A stretch of 64,000 nt of DNA from Labyrinthula sp. Ha (taxonomy: Eukaryota > Sar > Bigyra > Labyrinthulida > Labyrinthulaceae): NCBI GenBank assembly GCA_015227615.1, contig JAALGZ010000054.1:1-64000 (forward strand), given 5' to 3'. The translations under genes were made by a program, and so were the position numbers. The notes under the pieces were generated by a model. It was not told the DNA's origin. It saw nothing but the letters and a program-made list of their open reading frames with translations, and made no database searches. Positions within the stretch are counted from its first letter, which is position 1, and the number at the start of each line of letters is the position of its first letter. Of the stretch, positions 11,501 to 24,631 are shown in pieces.

Positions 11501-14500
11501 ACAAAAGATTTTTTTATAAGGAAATCTATCAACAACAAATACGTTATGAGTAATTATTACTTTCTTGCACGTTTTCATATTCAAATTCTTATCATCAACT
11601 AAGTACATAGAATGTAAATCATGCTGTTTCGCTCAGTTTTCATAATTTAAACTGCACAGCAGACGTCCCTGGGTTATATTTTAACTTACATTAACAAAAA
11701 CATTCCAATCTGCTGATAAGCTTCTTAAATACATACCCTGAGTTTATCTTCTTCACTTTAGTACAGCTGTTTCTCTAATCTATTTTTTTAAATTCGGTTT
11801 ATTAGCTGTTCCTAGTTGAAAGGTTGAAGACGCTTGTGGAGATAGCTAACATGTGTTTCAGTAGTCATTTTTCAAGTTATCTCAGTAAACAATATTCTCT
11901 AATTCTTTTTACGCAAATGAAAAATCATAGCAAACACAGAACGTTTCAAAGTTAAAAAAGTTGCACGGGATCAAGCTCAGGTTAGAATATTACAAATAGC
12001 ATATGTTTGATATCAGTTTCTCATTCCGCATTTCAAAGAACCAAAGTGTAAGATCACAAAGTTGTGGTAATTAAACAATATTATGAACATGGTTTAAAAA
12101 ATTTTAGACGCTAGTTTTGTCTATATATCTTCTCAGACTTCGCTCCCTAAATAATTGATCCTGCTGAGGCATAAATTGCAAAGGAATAAAATTGCTCTAT
12201 TTCTGAGTAAAAAAAATCACCCTTAAAAACTTAAACTAATTTTTCTTGCTTGGCAACTAGTCATACTGATCGAATAGCATATCTGAATGTTGAGACCCTG
12301 TTTAAGTTAAATTGGTGTTCTTGGCCGCAGTTTCTGTGCGAGAAACGTATTTCAATTATGTTTTACCAGTAAGAAGCTTAATTACTAACTTTCAGCTTTT
12401 ACCTTTTATGTGTCGTGTGAAAGAATGGTTGGGTTAAAATAATAGATTAAGTCAAGTTAGGACTTTGCTCCATTTCTTAAGCTGTGAAAACTTAAGTTTT
12501 CTCTGAGTATGTATGCCAATGCTTTTCTTTGCAAATTCAAATACTTTCGCATATAATTAAATTGCATATTTGCTACTGCTGAGCTTTTCCTCTACATTTG
12601 CTAAAACCGCAACTAGTAGAATTGTTCGTGATGGCATGGTGCAACTTTAATTAGCTACACTATCTTACTAAGATTTTGCTATACTACTAAAGATGATGTA
12701 CCAGCGTGTAAAGAAATACTAGATTATATAGATCACTAACATGGTCTAGTATCTAGTGCTAGATTTAGCTGGATTTACATGTTGCTCTTAATCTTTTTAC
12801 TTGAGTATATGGAACGTTGTTTTTACTATTCTATTGTGCTTGAAGTCTCTTTTATTTGAGGATTTTATACCGGATGTGTAACTTGGTAGTTATTAGTTTA
12901 AGTTAGAGTTAACACAAGTGAAAGACATTCAAGAAGAATAATCTTCCTTGTATCTATTCTGGTAGACCCACTGAACACGTATATATAACCTTGTAATTAA
13001 GAGGAAATGAGAAAACCTTAAGGCAAGCTCAATATGAACTATATATGAATCCAGAATACAGTAAGCATAATTTTGCTTGAAGTAACCATTTTGTAGCTAC
13101 AACTTCTCTCAACGAACTCCATGTATATGAAATATACAAATTTCATATTTTTTCAAAGTATATTAATATTATTTGTGGTAGAAATTCAATTTTCAAAAAA
13201 GAATAACTTTCTACAAAACTTGTTTAGAACTGGTGTTCTCTTTGACATTATTCTCAGATCCTGTAGCAAAGAAAGTCCATTACCTTGAGCATATGCAGCG
13301 GTGACATTTCGCCAGAGAGTAGTTTCAAAGTTTTTTCTTGGTAAAAACCTGCTGCGTAGGCTCAGTTTGTCCTTAATTTAAGGAAACATTTGACTAACAA
13401 TCTTATAAACACTAGTTCAAACCAAAGGATGTAAAAGTTGGATTCAAGTATATAGTAATTCTCGATTCAAAGAACTAATTATCTTATCTTTGATATCAAT
13501 GAATAATTTTAGGTCGGGATGAGGCAGAAGCTAGCTATGAAAAACTATTTTTGTTAGTTCGGTGTAATTACTCTATTTGACTTTCTAACTCGAATATGTT
13601 CCCTCTCCATTTTCCTTTTAAATTTGTCTAATAAACAATTCTCAGTGTCTTCAAGTAGTGACTGCTAAATTTTTTGATTGAGCTTACCAGCCTTTCAGTA
13701 TCTGAGGTCTTGGTATCACACAAGCTCAATTTTCACTTCTCATGAGAATTTTTTTAAAAGCTGCAGATTATATTTTCTACGATGTGCAAACTTATAATTC
13801 TTGCTATCACTATGTGTAAAATTTTGCAGTTACTGTCCTATTATTGCTCAGCACGTTTTAGAAGGGAGAATCTGTCACTTGTTTATTTTTTGATATATTC
13901 TACCCTCTTGCAACAATATCATATGATTCAATCATTTAAAGAATTTGCTAAATTGATCATATAAGTTTTTACTCAAGTTGTTTTTCACTATAAGCTTCTA
14001 ACCTATTTTGCAGGAATTAAGTTTATAGTCTGGATTACCATAATGAAATCGCAGCAGGTGGTCAAATCAAAGAAAACTTTCTAAAATATTCGTTTCTTAG
14101 GTAAGTTTTCTGAGCATCTATTAACTATTCTTTATATGTACCCTTTCTTTTAGGACCCATTAGCGCCAAGGAACAGGTTTATTCTCTAAGCAAGTTTGTT
14201 TTCATTATTATGCAATTTTGTTCAAAAAATCACTATTGGTTGTATATAATTCAAGAAACGGTTTGAATGTTTCAGACACTTTTCATAATTTTGAGTAAGA
14301 GCTACTTGATTCTCCTGCTCTTATTACATAATCTAAAAAGCTTCTTCTGAGAAAGTTAGATAAAGAATCATGAAACATGAAATTTATTTTTAATCTTTTA
14401 GATAAACAATGATTAATAAACAAGAATTCATATTTTCATAATGAGCTAGATTTAGATTATGAAAATTCATTTGCAGTAAGAAAAATTCTAAACATTACCT

Positions 14501-14728
14501 TGAACCCAAACTAACTTCAATACCAAGTATTTGTTCACTTTTAACTTTATCATCTCTACTCTTGCCAGTTCTGATACGAATTTGTTCAATTTAAGAGGCC
14601 TTAGATTGTGTAAATGGTAAAGCACAATATTTTACTTGCTAATATTAACCAAACTAATATTTTGTATTCTTGAATCAAATATTTTATATACTAAGGTGTT
14701 CTTTTGGTTCTGAATTTCAAGGTTCATT
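11501..14728. other. Intergenic stretch, no gene seen
   Basis: AT-rich DNA between the METAP2 pseudogene and copy B of the EGF/multi-span gene. No frame longer than about 60 codons and no recognisable homology; nothing else supportable. Confidence 0.6.
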
Positions 14729-15912
14729 CTACAAAGAATTTAAGTTTGTTTGAGCTGAACTTGGGGGTAAAACCATATTTTTTTCTTTGATATCTTTTTT
14801 TTCTTTTCTCGCTCTATTGAAATTATTTGTAGTATGAATTGGCCAAAGAATACCTAAAATATAAACAAAAAAAAATATGTACCACATGCAATCATATTAA
14901 AATATTGTAAAGATCCTTGAGTTTGATAAAAGAAAATTAACATTCCAAATACAATAAACCATATTAAGGTATAAGAAAATATACTCAATTTTATAGAGTG
15001 TGTATTTTTCAATAATCTATTTATTTTTGCAGTTTTTGAGTTACTTCCAGAAGACGGATTTGTATTCATTCTTGAAATAGAGAGTAATTTAGCGAAATCT
15101 TTTTCTAATCCTGTAAAAACTACGTGATTTAATACGAGTAAATATGCCAAATAGATAAAGGAATAGTAAAATAATACTAAATAAACTATTTGCGAAAGTA
15201 CTAATAGATTAAAGTTAAAGTTATCTTGCGTATCTAAAATAACAGAAACAAATATAGGTAGAAAATATGTAAATGATAAGAATATAATATCTATAAAAAT
15301 AATATACCTTTGTTGAACTTTGAGTAAGGAATCCATAGAATATCCAAGAAAAGTTACTTCGATTCCAAATACTTTTTTTGCTTTTTTAAGATGATATTGA
15401 ACAAATTTTACATAGAAAATATTTTTTGCTATATTTGAAGAAACATATAAAAGTGCAAGAGAAAAAGAAAAACCAAAATGAAAAGGATAAATATTATCTA
15501 AAGAGATTGTTTTGAATATTGCAGTAATAAATCCAAACATAAAGGTCAATATTTGTGGAAGTGTTCTCTTAAATCTTCGTTTCTTTGATAAAGCAAAAGG
15601 AATATGTTTCCAAAGTGCAACTAAAGTACAAATATAAGTTAAACCAACTATTGTATAATATAAACCATCTAATCTTGAACAAGGAGCTTTATTCAATAAC
15701 TCTTTTTTAAACTCATCCAAACTCACAAAATCAGAAAGATCAGTTAAATTATTGTATATTTCTCTCGCACCACTTTTAATAAACAAAGTAGGAAAAAGTT
15801 CTATCGAGTTTTCCCATCCAGATTCACAAATACAAACTTGGTTTACACAAGTTCCATGTATTCCACAAGCATCTTCTCCAAAAGAAACTTCTCCAAGAGT
15901 ATTCATACACAT
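14729..15912 (-). pseudogene. EGF-like / multi-membrane-span protein, copy B, frameshifted in last span
   Basis: The frame from 15912 runs 352 codons to 14854. It starts MCMNTLGEV, has the same EGF-like Cys cluster (residues 16-31) as copy A, then about seven hydrophobic segments (around residues 84-102, 120-138, 146-164, 200-224, 233-266, 305-326 and the last 20). Compared with copy A it lacks one A in an A-run at about 14866-14874 (25 nt against 26 nt between the same flanks), so the last span ends early; in the shifted frame similarity to copy A continues (…WPIH…) to a stop at 14729. The protein made would lack about 40 C-terminal residues. It may still be expressed, or the lesion may be a homopolymer error in the assembly. 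Family not recognised; topology suggests a plasma-membrane or endomembrane protein with an extracytosolic EGF-like head. A stop codon lies directly upstream of the ATG, so any signal-peptide exon would have to be spliced on. Confidence 0.6.
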
Positions 15913-16250
15913 TTATATCAACAAACCAGTTTATTGGTCACAACTTTCTGACTTTGAGTTACGAATCTATTTCTGTATTTATTAAACTAGGAATAAAAAA
16001 AATACTGTAACATATTTTCCGTCAACTGAGTTCAGTCGTTCTTTCCCACTTATTATATTCAACCCTCGGATATTTGAATAAAACTGAATACTTGTCACTT
16101 ATTTTGCCAAAAATGTCGTATTTTTCCTATTCTGTGTAAATTCTAATCGAGTTTTGATGCACTTTACACTGTATTCAGACTATATCACTTTATGTATGAT
16201 TCATTATTCTATCTTCTTATCTGTTCTTCCAAAAGTAAAAATTGCTCTTT

Positions 16251-16320
16251 TTTCCGTTAAGTTGCCGGAAGGAATCATTTTTCCGTTAAGTTCTCGGAAG
16301 GAATCATCGTTCTGTTAAGG
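16251..16320 (+). repeat. Imperfect ~30-nt tandem repeat
   Basis: Two adjacent units share TTTTTCCGTTAAGTT followed by CGGAAGGAATCA; a third, partial unit reads TCGTTCTGTTAAGG. Units differ by a few bases. It lies upstream of copy B of the EGF/multi-span gene with no gene overlap. Confidence 0.75.
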
Positions 16321-16483
16321 GTTAAAGATATTCCAATGGAGCTGTAATTTTGCCAAGGGCTATTTGTTGTAGTTTGACTACTACTATACACCATGCAATG
16401 TGCTATGATAATGGAGAAATTAAGTGTTCAGCTTCATTCGGCTATTGTAAGAGTATTTTTTTCTTGTTTCAAATAATTGGGAA

Positions 16484-16493
16484 CCCCCCCCCC
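16484..16493 (+). repeat. C10 homopolymer
   Basis: Ten consecutive C residues in AT-rich intergenic DNA, the counterpart of the G12 run at 904-915. Confidence 0.9.
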
Positions 16494-19400
16494 TTGCAGT
16501 TGCATCTTCTCAGAACCAGGTCATATTATTTTTAAGAGTCCTGGTTGATCTAAAGCTTTTAGACGACCGTGTAAATGAAAATGAAGGAATAATTATGGAT
16601 GGTGGGAGGATTATATACAGGGATCACTAAAGTATGTACAATATTGATTAAAATCGGAGTACATCTTACATATCTAGTTCAGGTTTACTTCACATTCTCT
16701 CTCTGAGAATTTTATTTTCCAGTAGTTTGATTTGAGTTCCAGAAACCATATTTTTATAGTTATTCCAAGAACTTAGGTAAATCAGCCTATTCAATGGGAG
16801 TAAGCTGTGTTTCTTAGTCATGGTCTTACTACAAATAATGAACATTTTCGGGCCATGAACCCTAGATGGCAAGTCTTGAAACAGAGATAATCTAAGCCGT
16901 AGTATTTGACTCCTTCTCGATAGCTAGATTTTTCTCAATAACAAATAGATCCGATAAGAATAAGCCGTTTCGGTTCCAGGTTAAACTCAGACAGTTACAT
17001 GACTACAAAAACCGACGAAATACAAGTTTCCAGACCAACCATGTTGGTTTCTGCGAATATCAACCGTCTAACATCATACAAACTTAAATATATCGAGAAA
17101 TATTATTCGCTTCAAGTGTAAATAATTTTGTTGTACAGGTTTTAGGAAACAAAAGATTGCGAAATTTTGAAGGGGTTTGTTCAGGCTAAGCTGGTTTTCA
17201 ACGGCCACATATACTCTCTTGGACGTAAAACAAGCTATAGCACTCAATTTCGAAAAGAAAATAGACAATGAATTTGAAGCATCATTAACTCAGAATAGGC
17301 CCACAGGTGTTAAAACGATATTTAACCTAATAAGAGCTTCGTTTTCTTTAATATATGAGATCAACACTTGAGCAATACCACTGACCCTATAAAAAATTAT
17401 GCAACTTAGGTAAGGAGGAGTCTCTTGTTATTTGTTCCTTTATCAGACCCCTTCAAGTACGAGTGAGAGAACTGAAATAAAAGGAGATTAATGCTACAGT
17501 ATAACTAAGAGCAACAGAAGCACTTCCCACAGCTTTCTTGACAAGTATCAGCTAGCTCTAATAAATTCTCATTTCACGTTTAGGCATAAGTGGTGAAACC
17601 AACATGCTGCATACTATTATTAGAAGTTACCCATGCGAAACCTGATAGAAATAGAGTTCATTAAAACATGTTATCTGTGAAAACTACACTCAGTCTTGGT
17701 AAGACTTTTGGGTAACGTTACATAGAAAGTGTTTAATCCAGTAGCAAATTTAATACTTAAAGTAAAGGAACTCATGTGTAACCAACGTTCCTAGAGTCCA
17801 CAAAAAATTGGATCAAAGTTATAAAGACTACTAGAAGTCCTCGTCAAATCATTGAAAGGAAAATAAAGAAATAGTCACCAGGTATTCGAGGGATATTTCA
17901 AGTACATCACAGAAAACAAGCTTGAATAGACACAATGCTAGAGTACCATAAGCATCTTACATCCCGTTAGAGAGGTTACTAAAATTTTGTTCGAGGCATT
18001 CTTTACTGATGATTGCATAAAGCCTCATTAGAGGCAGCAAAGTCACTTTAGGAAATTAGAAGGTAAACAAAGAGATTTTTTTTTTCGATAACTGTCTTAG
18101 AATACCAAGGAGTATGTTAATGGAAGATATCGTGGGTTATTATTTTTTGTTGCATTTCCGCATCAGTTGGGTAAAGCTGTTCTGGGCGTCATTGGTATCA
18201 GATAATATCTTAAAGAAGTTTAAAAAATATCATAAGCAACCGAAATTCTCACTACAATACAGACAAGCATGATGATGTGCTCTTAAGCAGCATTGAGGAA
18301 GTATGGATATTCTAAGGGTCCTTAGAATTTAGTCAGGAAATCTGCAAATAATTCACTTATGAACTCTGTAAGTGGGGTTAAGGCTTCTCTGGGAATTCTA
18401 AGTCTTACAGTTATATCTCTAGTCAAAGCGTATAAAGCTCTATAAACTAAGAAAAACAAACATGCTCTTTTATTGAACTGCATAGGAAATCAAACCATAC
18501 ATAGAGGTAATAAATACCTAAATTTTCCTATTAATTTTGCTAGGTAACTCTTTCTTTTACCTATCTTAGCTACAATCCGCGAAAGTTGACTACGGCTAGA
18601 AGAAAATAAAAATTTTTAAGAGTAGCAACAATTAAAGAATTAAAGTCAGTTGTACCATTTCCCTATGAGAATTTGGTTAGAAGCTCATCGTTAACATTTT
18701 ATATAGAATATAAAAAATATGGCTGAGAAATGTAATGGAGCAAGCCTGCTAGATTTTGAGAAGACATGCAAACATTATAAAAGATTGGGATATTTTTAAG
18801 ATACTAGAGGATAGAGAGTTGTTAATAGGAAATAATTAACAACATATTTATCAAATTGGTATTTGTATCCATCTCTTTTCTTTTTAAATCATTCTTAGAA
18901 AAGGCACTGCTCCTGATAAACTCTTTCGAAAATTTTAATAACCTTCAAATGTGCGTTGGTCTTTGTAATGACTAGAACCTGTTAAATAGATACGCATATA
19001 TCCGGATTCCTCTGAAAATAAATAACCAAGTCCAAAAATATTAATAAAATCCTGAACCTAGCATCGAAAATTTTGGTGAAAAAAATATTTGAAATTTATG
19101 GTAGATTAATTTCCTTTAATAAAATTTATGGCTTACGAGGCGATATTTGTTATTAATACCATCTGCATTACTCACTTCATACAGTTTGTTCAATGAAAAA
19201 AATAGCTCTAGTATTAATTGGTTCATTAGATAAAGGTTCAGGAAAATTTCCTCGTATATAGAGGTAGAAATTAGAGAACGTAGAATGGAAGCTCAATCAC
19301 TTTGGCTCAACAATTATTCAAAAACTAATATCACCCTCCATTTATGCATAACTATTATTGGTTATATGTGGAAATTAAACTCCAGGACTATAATCTTTTG

Positions 19401-22400
19401 TACTACATATAGCAAAGTAAATTATAGCATATGTATCTATTGTAAAGAAACTAGTATTAATATCAGGTTATATGAATAATTTAAATTCAATGAAAGCACT
19501 AATTTCTTAAATTTGAAATATCGTCCCATTGCTAAGATTTTTTTCTCAGCTTACAGCTACGTGGGTGCCTCAATGTTATAAGGAAGATATGACTTCTCGT
19601 GATGAGAAGTTTGCTACTTCCACAGGTAGAAGTATTTTGCTATTTCTCGCACTAGTGTAAGTTTATTTAATCCAATGGGGCTAGAGGGAGAGACATTATT
19701 TTGAAATATATTAGAATAGAACAGACAATAAATTTTATTGAAGTTAAAGCTTAGGGGACTATAACTGAGTCTAGCTGAGATTTTTTGCAGCCATATCTGA
19801 CTCATTATCTCTACTTTTATTACTTCTCCTATAATTCATGGCCAATTTATCTTAGAAATCTGAGATATGATTATGAACTAGAAAACATTTCATCAAAATC
19901 CGCAAGATTTTACGCCTTGGCTGGTAATAGCTCCAATTCAATGGATTGAAGGTATAATATATTTGAATTGTTATTTGATCTCAAAGGGAAATATTATTGA
20001 ATTCGCTAGGTATTTACTTTCTTTTTCTTAAAATTGAGTAACTTAGGAAGTACATTATTATATCTTGAAATAATACCAGAAGTTGCCACCGATTATTACT
20101 AGTTTAAAGAAAGATATTGCCTTTTCTAGGCATGGAAGCATGGCTATCAAGCATAATGGGGCCATATATCCCTCAACTCAAATTTCTCTTAAGATAGCCA
20201 CGCAAATTCCTTAATAAAAAACGAATTCAAAATACGTCTGAAGTACAGATCTATAATATGGATTATGGTGCATGTTCTCTTACATGGTAAATTTTGCTAT
20301 TTACTCACAAACAAAAGGTTAAACAAACGAAAATTAAATAATATTTGTTTAGCATAGAATTAATGTCTTCTTAAGAATCTAGATAAAGTTGCTACATTTT
20401 TTATAGTTTTGAGATGGCCTCGCTGATGCTATATAATTTAGTGAAATATAACTTTAAAATAAATTAGGAAATAAAATATTATCTGCTATTAAGGAAATGA
20501 ACTTCTGGTGACAGAAAGATGAGACATGCTGTAAACTCTGCGAAACTACTCAACTCTTATATTAGGAATACAATCAATCTGTCTTCTCTAACTATGCGTA
20601 GCAATTTGTGGTAGCTTCTACACTTATTACAATGCAAAAATAAAATAGAGACATAATTTTATTTTTTATGGTTCGCTAAATATTATTGAAGAAAACACGC
20701 TTCTGTATTAGCACTATTTAAACAAAGGAACAGAAATTAACCCAATCCCATTCTTATCTTAACACAGAGGAAACAAAACTAATTCATGTATGCTTAAGAG
20801 ATATTTGATTCGTAAAAAGCAATATTTGATTAATGACGTAATTAAGGAAATGGCATGAGCAAAAGGCTCCATAGCAATTTGTACAGTAGCAAAATCTTCA
20901 AGGCCAAAACCCATACTAAATAAATTGATTTAACTGCCTCATCATAGTTTGAATACCTATGTTAAAGGAAAAATCACTGTGGACTCAAGATGGCGAGATG
21001 TCTGTAGTACGGCTCGCTGCTCGCGTTTAATTGGTCATAACAAGTCATTAGATTAGATATAAAATATCAATAATTGCTGATGATTTAATTGATTCTGATT
21101 ATCAATGCAAGACTGGGCCACTCCAAATCAGGACAAATGGCCCAAAACCATGTATTTTGCTTTTGCATCGTATGAGAACCGATATAAAGGCCATATTTCT
21201 TTGATACAATACAGTAATTGGGTGCACAAGGGCCATATGCCTCGTAATTCAAAGAATTTCATACGGTGGCAAAATGAAATACAGATTAGTTGGCCGTTTA
21301 ACCTAATGTCGTGTGGTTCTCTTCATTATTGATGATCAAACAAAAATTGTTAAGAATTTACCTGAATCAATCAATGAGAGAAATGATGGCAAAATTTTTA
21401 TAGATAAACAATTATTAAATCAACGCCAATCCCTAGTGATAATCTCTCAGCAATAAGTGCATTTAATGATACAAAGGTGGTCTGATCAGTACAATTTTAG
21501 AGCCAACAACGAATTACAGCAGTTCTTAGTAATTACATAAGCCCAGGTAATTGAAAAGAAAAAAATATCTTTTAAAATACCCGTATACATGAATAAAAAC
21601 ATTTGAAACTATTTTTATGCTATTAATAGAACTTGGCCTGCAGAAATGATCATAGATCGCATTTACGTAGTCTCATGACCCAAGCTACTTGAAATTTATT
21701 AGATCAGTTTCTAATAGAGCTTAAACAAGATAGAAAAATAGAGAATTAAAAAATATCTGGCTTTATGACTTCTCATTCTTATCTTGAATATAAGTGCAAT
21801 TGTTTTGCTAAAATTAAATTAGGAGCAGATCTATTTGCTACGCTTTAAATTAATTTGGAATACTTAATCTAGCAATCGCTAAGTACTTATAGATCTGATC
21901 TTCTGTTAAATGAAAAATGGTTGATACTGCTATTCTACAGTGAGAAATACATAAACTGTGAAGATCACTGATCACATTTGAAGAATAGTGGGGCAGCAAT
22001 GTACTAAGAAAACAGATCATGAGTATATTGTAAGTGAAATAGGGTCACGGAAACTTGAGCCATGGTCAAACCACAGAAGAAAAGCAAGGTTATTAGTCGG
22101 GTTGAAGATGATGAAGTAGTTTCACATTTTTTTTGCTCTCTGTAGCCGGTAGAGTGCTTTGTTAGAACTACAAAAAAACTTACGGCTATAGTCGGCAATC
22201 CTTAGTTACTTAATAAAGACATGGAGCTGGCGTTTTGAACAAGATCCAGATCTCTGTATGAATAATTCATGGATATTTAGAGGAATCCTAATGTCATAAA
22301 AGCCGGGTTTAATCTTATTTATGACCATATTTCAGAAGTGCTAATTTTAAAGGCAATATTTTTTTTCGCAGTCCTGTTTCTTTCCCAATTGTTGAGCTGG

Positions 22401-23493
22401 ATTAAATAACTGTGCGACAGATTTGCAAAACGATGAGTGATAACTATAATATCACCCTGGGATAAGGTATTACTCTTGCTCAGCATAGTCTTTTAAGGAC
22501 CAATGCCTACGTGCGTAATCATACCAGACATGATTTCTATAGGGTCGTCGACAGTAAATAGCTCTTATAGATTTTTTGCATTAACAATGATTAACCATAA
22601 TGAGAAAACAAAATTGTTTCAACCATTCACGTCAAAAGACATGATCAGTTTTGCCAAATACCGGCTCAGAGGCACTAAAATAATAGTGTTATTTGCAGCA
22701 CCATGAAAAAAAGCTTTGCAAATTACATATACAGTGTCGTCTTTACAGGACGTGAATTACAGTTCTATATCAGCAACCAATAAGCTTACGGCCTGTTACT
22801 TCCTTGTGTACCTTAAGATGGTACTTTAATTTTCATTGTTTGCATCTTGCTCTAAAGTATAGTTCCGCAACCATTGTTTTAGTTCTGAACTGAGGCTTAT
22901 GTTTGTTGTCTTGTCTTTTTCTAAGATATTATATATAATATATTATATATCTTCATCTTTCGCTGTACATTGTAGTTAGTTAGGTTCCTGGTTCTAGTAC
23001 TAATCTCCAGACATTAATATATTTCAGACGTGTTTTACTTTAGCTGAGACTTGATATTAATTTCTGAATAAAGTTTTTCTTGATAAAAGTGTTCTGTACG
23101 ATGTTTAGGTATTGTGCATTGTGCTTGAATACAATGATGGATACTGTTTTTACAATTTTGGAATTGTGCACGTGAAAGTACTTTTAGTACAAAAAAAAAT
23201 CACAGTAGGAACGAAACCAAAGTTATATTTAATTACTTGACAGGTAGTTTGAAAATTATTATGATTTGCTACGTCTAGATTCTTCCGCAATGCAGTGGGC
23301 ACTTTGCATCGGAAAATAAACCATTGAAATTGTTGTTGAAGCACATTTGGAAACCTCGAACACCAAAACGAATCCAAAACGAGGAAAAAATGAGAACAAT
23401 TTATCTGCTTTAGCAACTCAAACTGCAGTACCAGCTACCTTGAAAGACCAGTGAAGCATAGTTTGTTGCTGGTGTCAACAACTATTTCTTTCT

Positions 23494-24516
23494 TTAAACT
23501 TCTTCTGGCTGAAGCAATTTTGAGGTTTCGTCAACCCTAATAATTTTCGGTTCCTTCTTCTGAGGTCGGTACCCATATAAGAATACCGACCCGATTACCA
23601 ATCCTGTACCGAAAATAAATGATCCTGAAATAACAAAGTCAAACAAAAACATGCTGCAAATACTCGATAAGATTATAGACAGGCTAGTAGCAAACCCTTT
23701 CAATATATTATCAGCATATTTCATCACACTTGCAATAACAAAACCAGAAGCAGCTTGTGTCAAAACAACCACAAGGGTGATATAATTATACCCTTGAAAA
23801 AATCCTCGCTCTAAAATAATATCACCATCTTTTGAAAAACAAACAATTAAACCAGCTCCAATCCCAAATGCGCTTAACTGCAAATTCCGAGCATACAGAC
23901 TCACCTTTTTTCCTGACTTTAATATTTTTTCGAAATAAACACCTGCAAACCCACTGGAAAGGCAGGCTAAAAGGACACAAACCAATCCCAACATCATGTT
24001 CTGTTCTTTTTTGTCTTCTTTATCTTGCTCTTTTCTTTGCGATATTTGAACTATCGCAACACCTATGAATAACAGGAATAACGATATTATCTGAGTAACC
24101 GTTAGTTTCTTATTTAACAGAAAAAAAGTGAAAAAAGCCGTTGTGAGAATTTTTAACTGATAAGTAACTTGATAAACGGCTGCATCAAGGTTTGACAGAG
24201 CAACCAGAAGAAGGTTATTTTGAATAGTATATAATAAGCCAGGGACTGATATTTTCAATGTATCTACAGTAAATAAATAATCTTTTACATGCATAATGAA
24301 ATTTTTTTGATGTCCTTTAATTTCTCCTCCTTTAAAGTCAAAATACATCCCGCAAAGAGAAATTAAGAGTTTTATGACTTCGGAAACAACGACTGCAGTT
24401 GATGTTAAGTAAAGATAACCCGTTGTATTATCTGGCAATCGAGAATATCTTAAAAGAAGAACCAGAAATGTATTTTGAAATATAAGAATTATCAACGTGA
24501 TGTATTTGAATTCCAT
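23494..24516 (-). CDS. Nucleotide-sugar transporter, SLC35A (UDP-galactose / UDP-GlcNAc / CMP-sialic acid) family
   Basis: 340 aa, the usual length of the family, in one exon with an ATG at 24516. The protein is almost entirely made of about ten hydrophobic spans. Residues 91-128 carry the family hallmark (VPGLLYTIQNNLL, then LDAAVYQVTYQLKILTTA), and near the C-terminus MKYADNILKGFATSLSIILS is equally diagnostic. Members sit in Golgi or ER membranes and exchange nucleotide sugars for nucleoside monophosphates to supply glycosyltransferases. The precise sugar cannot be read from the sequence. The C-terminus ends in charged residues after a PQKKEPK segment. The gene is transcribed divergently from the NDC80-like gene with 115 nt between start codons. 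Confidence 0.93.
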   Translation of the reverse strand: MEFKYITLIILIFQNTFLVLLLRYSRLPDNTTGYLYLTSTAVVVSEVIKLLISLCGMYFDFKGGEIKGHQKNFIMHVKDYLFTVDTLKISVPGLLYTIQNNLLLVALSNLDAAVYQVTYQLKILTTAFFTFFLLNKKLTVTQIISLFLLFIGVAIVQISQRKEQDKEDKKEQNMMLGLVCVLLACLSSGFAGVYFEKILKSGKKVSLYARNLQLSAFGIGAGLIVCFSKDGDIILERGFFQGYNYITLVVVLTQAASGFVIASVMKYADNILKGFATSLSIILSSICSMFLFDFVISGSFIFGTGLVIGSVFLYGYRPQKKEPKIIRVDETSKLLQPEEV

Positions 24517-24575
24517 CTTTGTCTTCTCAGGAAAATGTGTATCTGCAGGAAAACATTATTTTGGGCAATTGCACC

Positions 24576-24586
24576 TTGCCACGTCA
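24576..24586 (+). promoter_or_regulatory. TTGCCACGTCA motif upstream of NDC80-like gene
   Basis: An 11-nt ACGT-core motif of the type bound by bZIP factors in other eukaryotes. It ends 45 nt before the NDC80-like ATG and lies 59 nt from the divergent transporter ATG. The same 11 nt occur, in the same orientation relative to the gene, 47 nt before the CenH3 ATG (53158-53168). I found no third copy in the window. A regulatory role is inferred. Confidence 0.45.
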
Positions 24587-24631
24587 GCAAAAGGGAGACA
24601 CGTAAAATAACCGTTTAAGAAAAAAAGAGGA

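Larger units (their letters stand above)
15913..23493. other. Large gene-poor stretch
   Basis: 7.6 kb without a supportable gene. It holds an imperfect ~30-nt tandem repeat (16251-16320), the C10 run (16484-16493), a small hairpin with 7-bp arms ACTTCTC/GAGAAGT near 19590-19610, an AT-rich near-palindrome at about 22926-22954, and a less AT-rich zone (about 20940-22720) with broken open stretches that may be an old gene or transposon remnant but matches nothing I recognise. Confidence 0.55.

Noticed and set aside
22926-22954. AT-rich near-palindrome as a replication origin or element end
   Set aside because: Imperfect, purely A/T, and similar TA runs are common throughout the window.
23150-23416. 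88-codon minus-strand frame downstream of the transporter gene
   Set aside because: Composition like intergenic DNA, no motif, and no splice path to the transporter.
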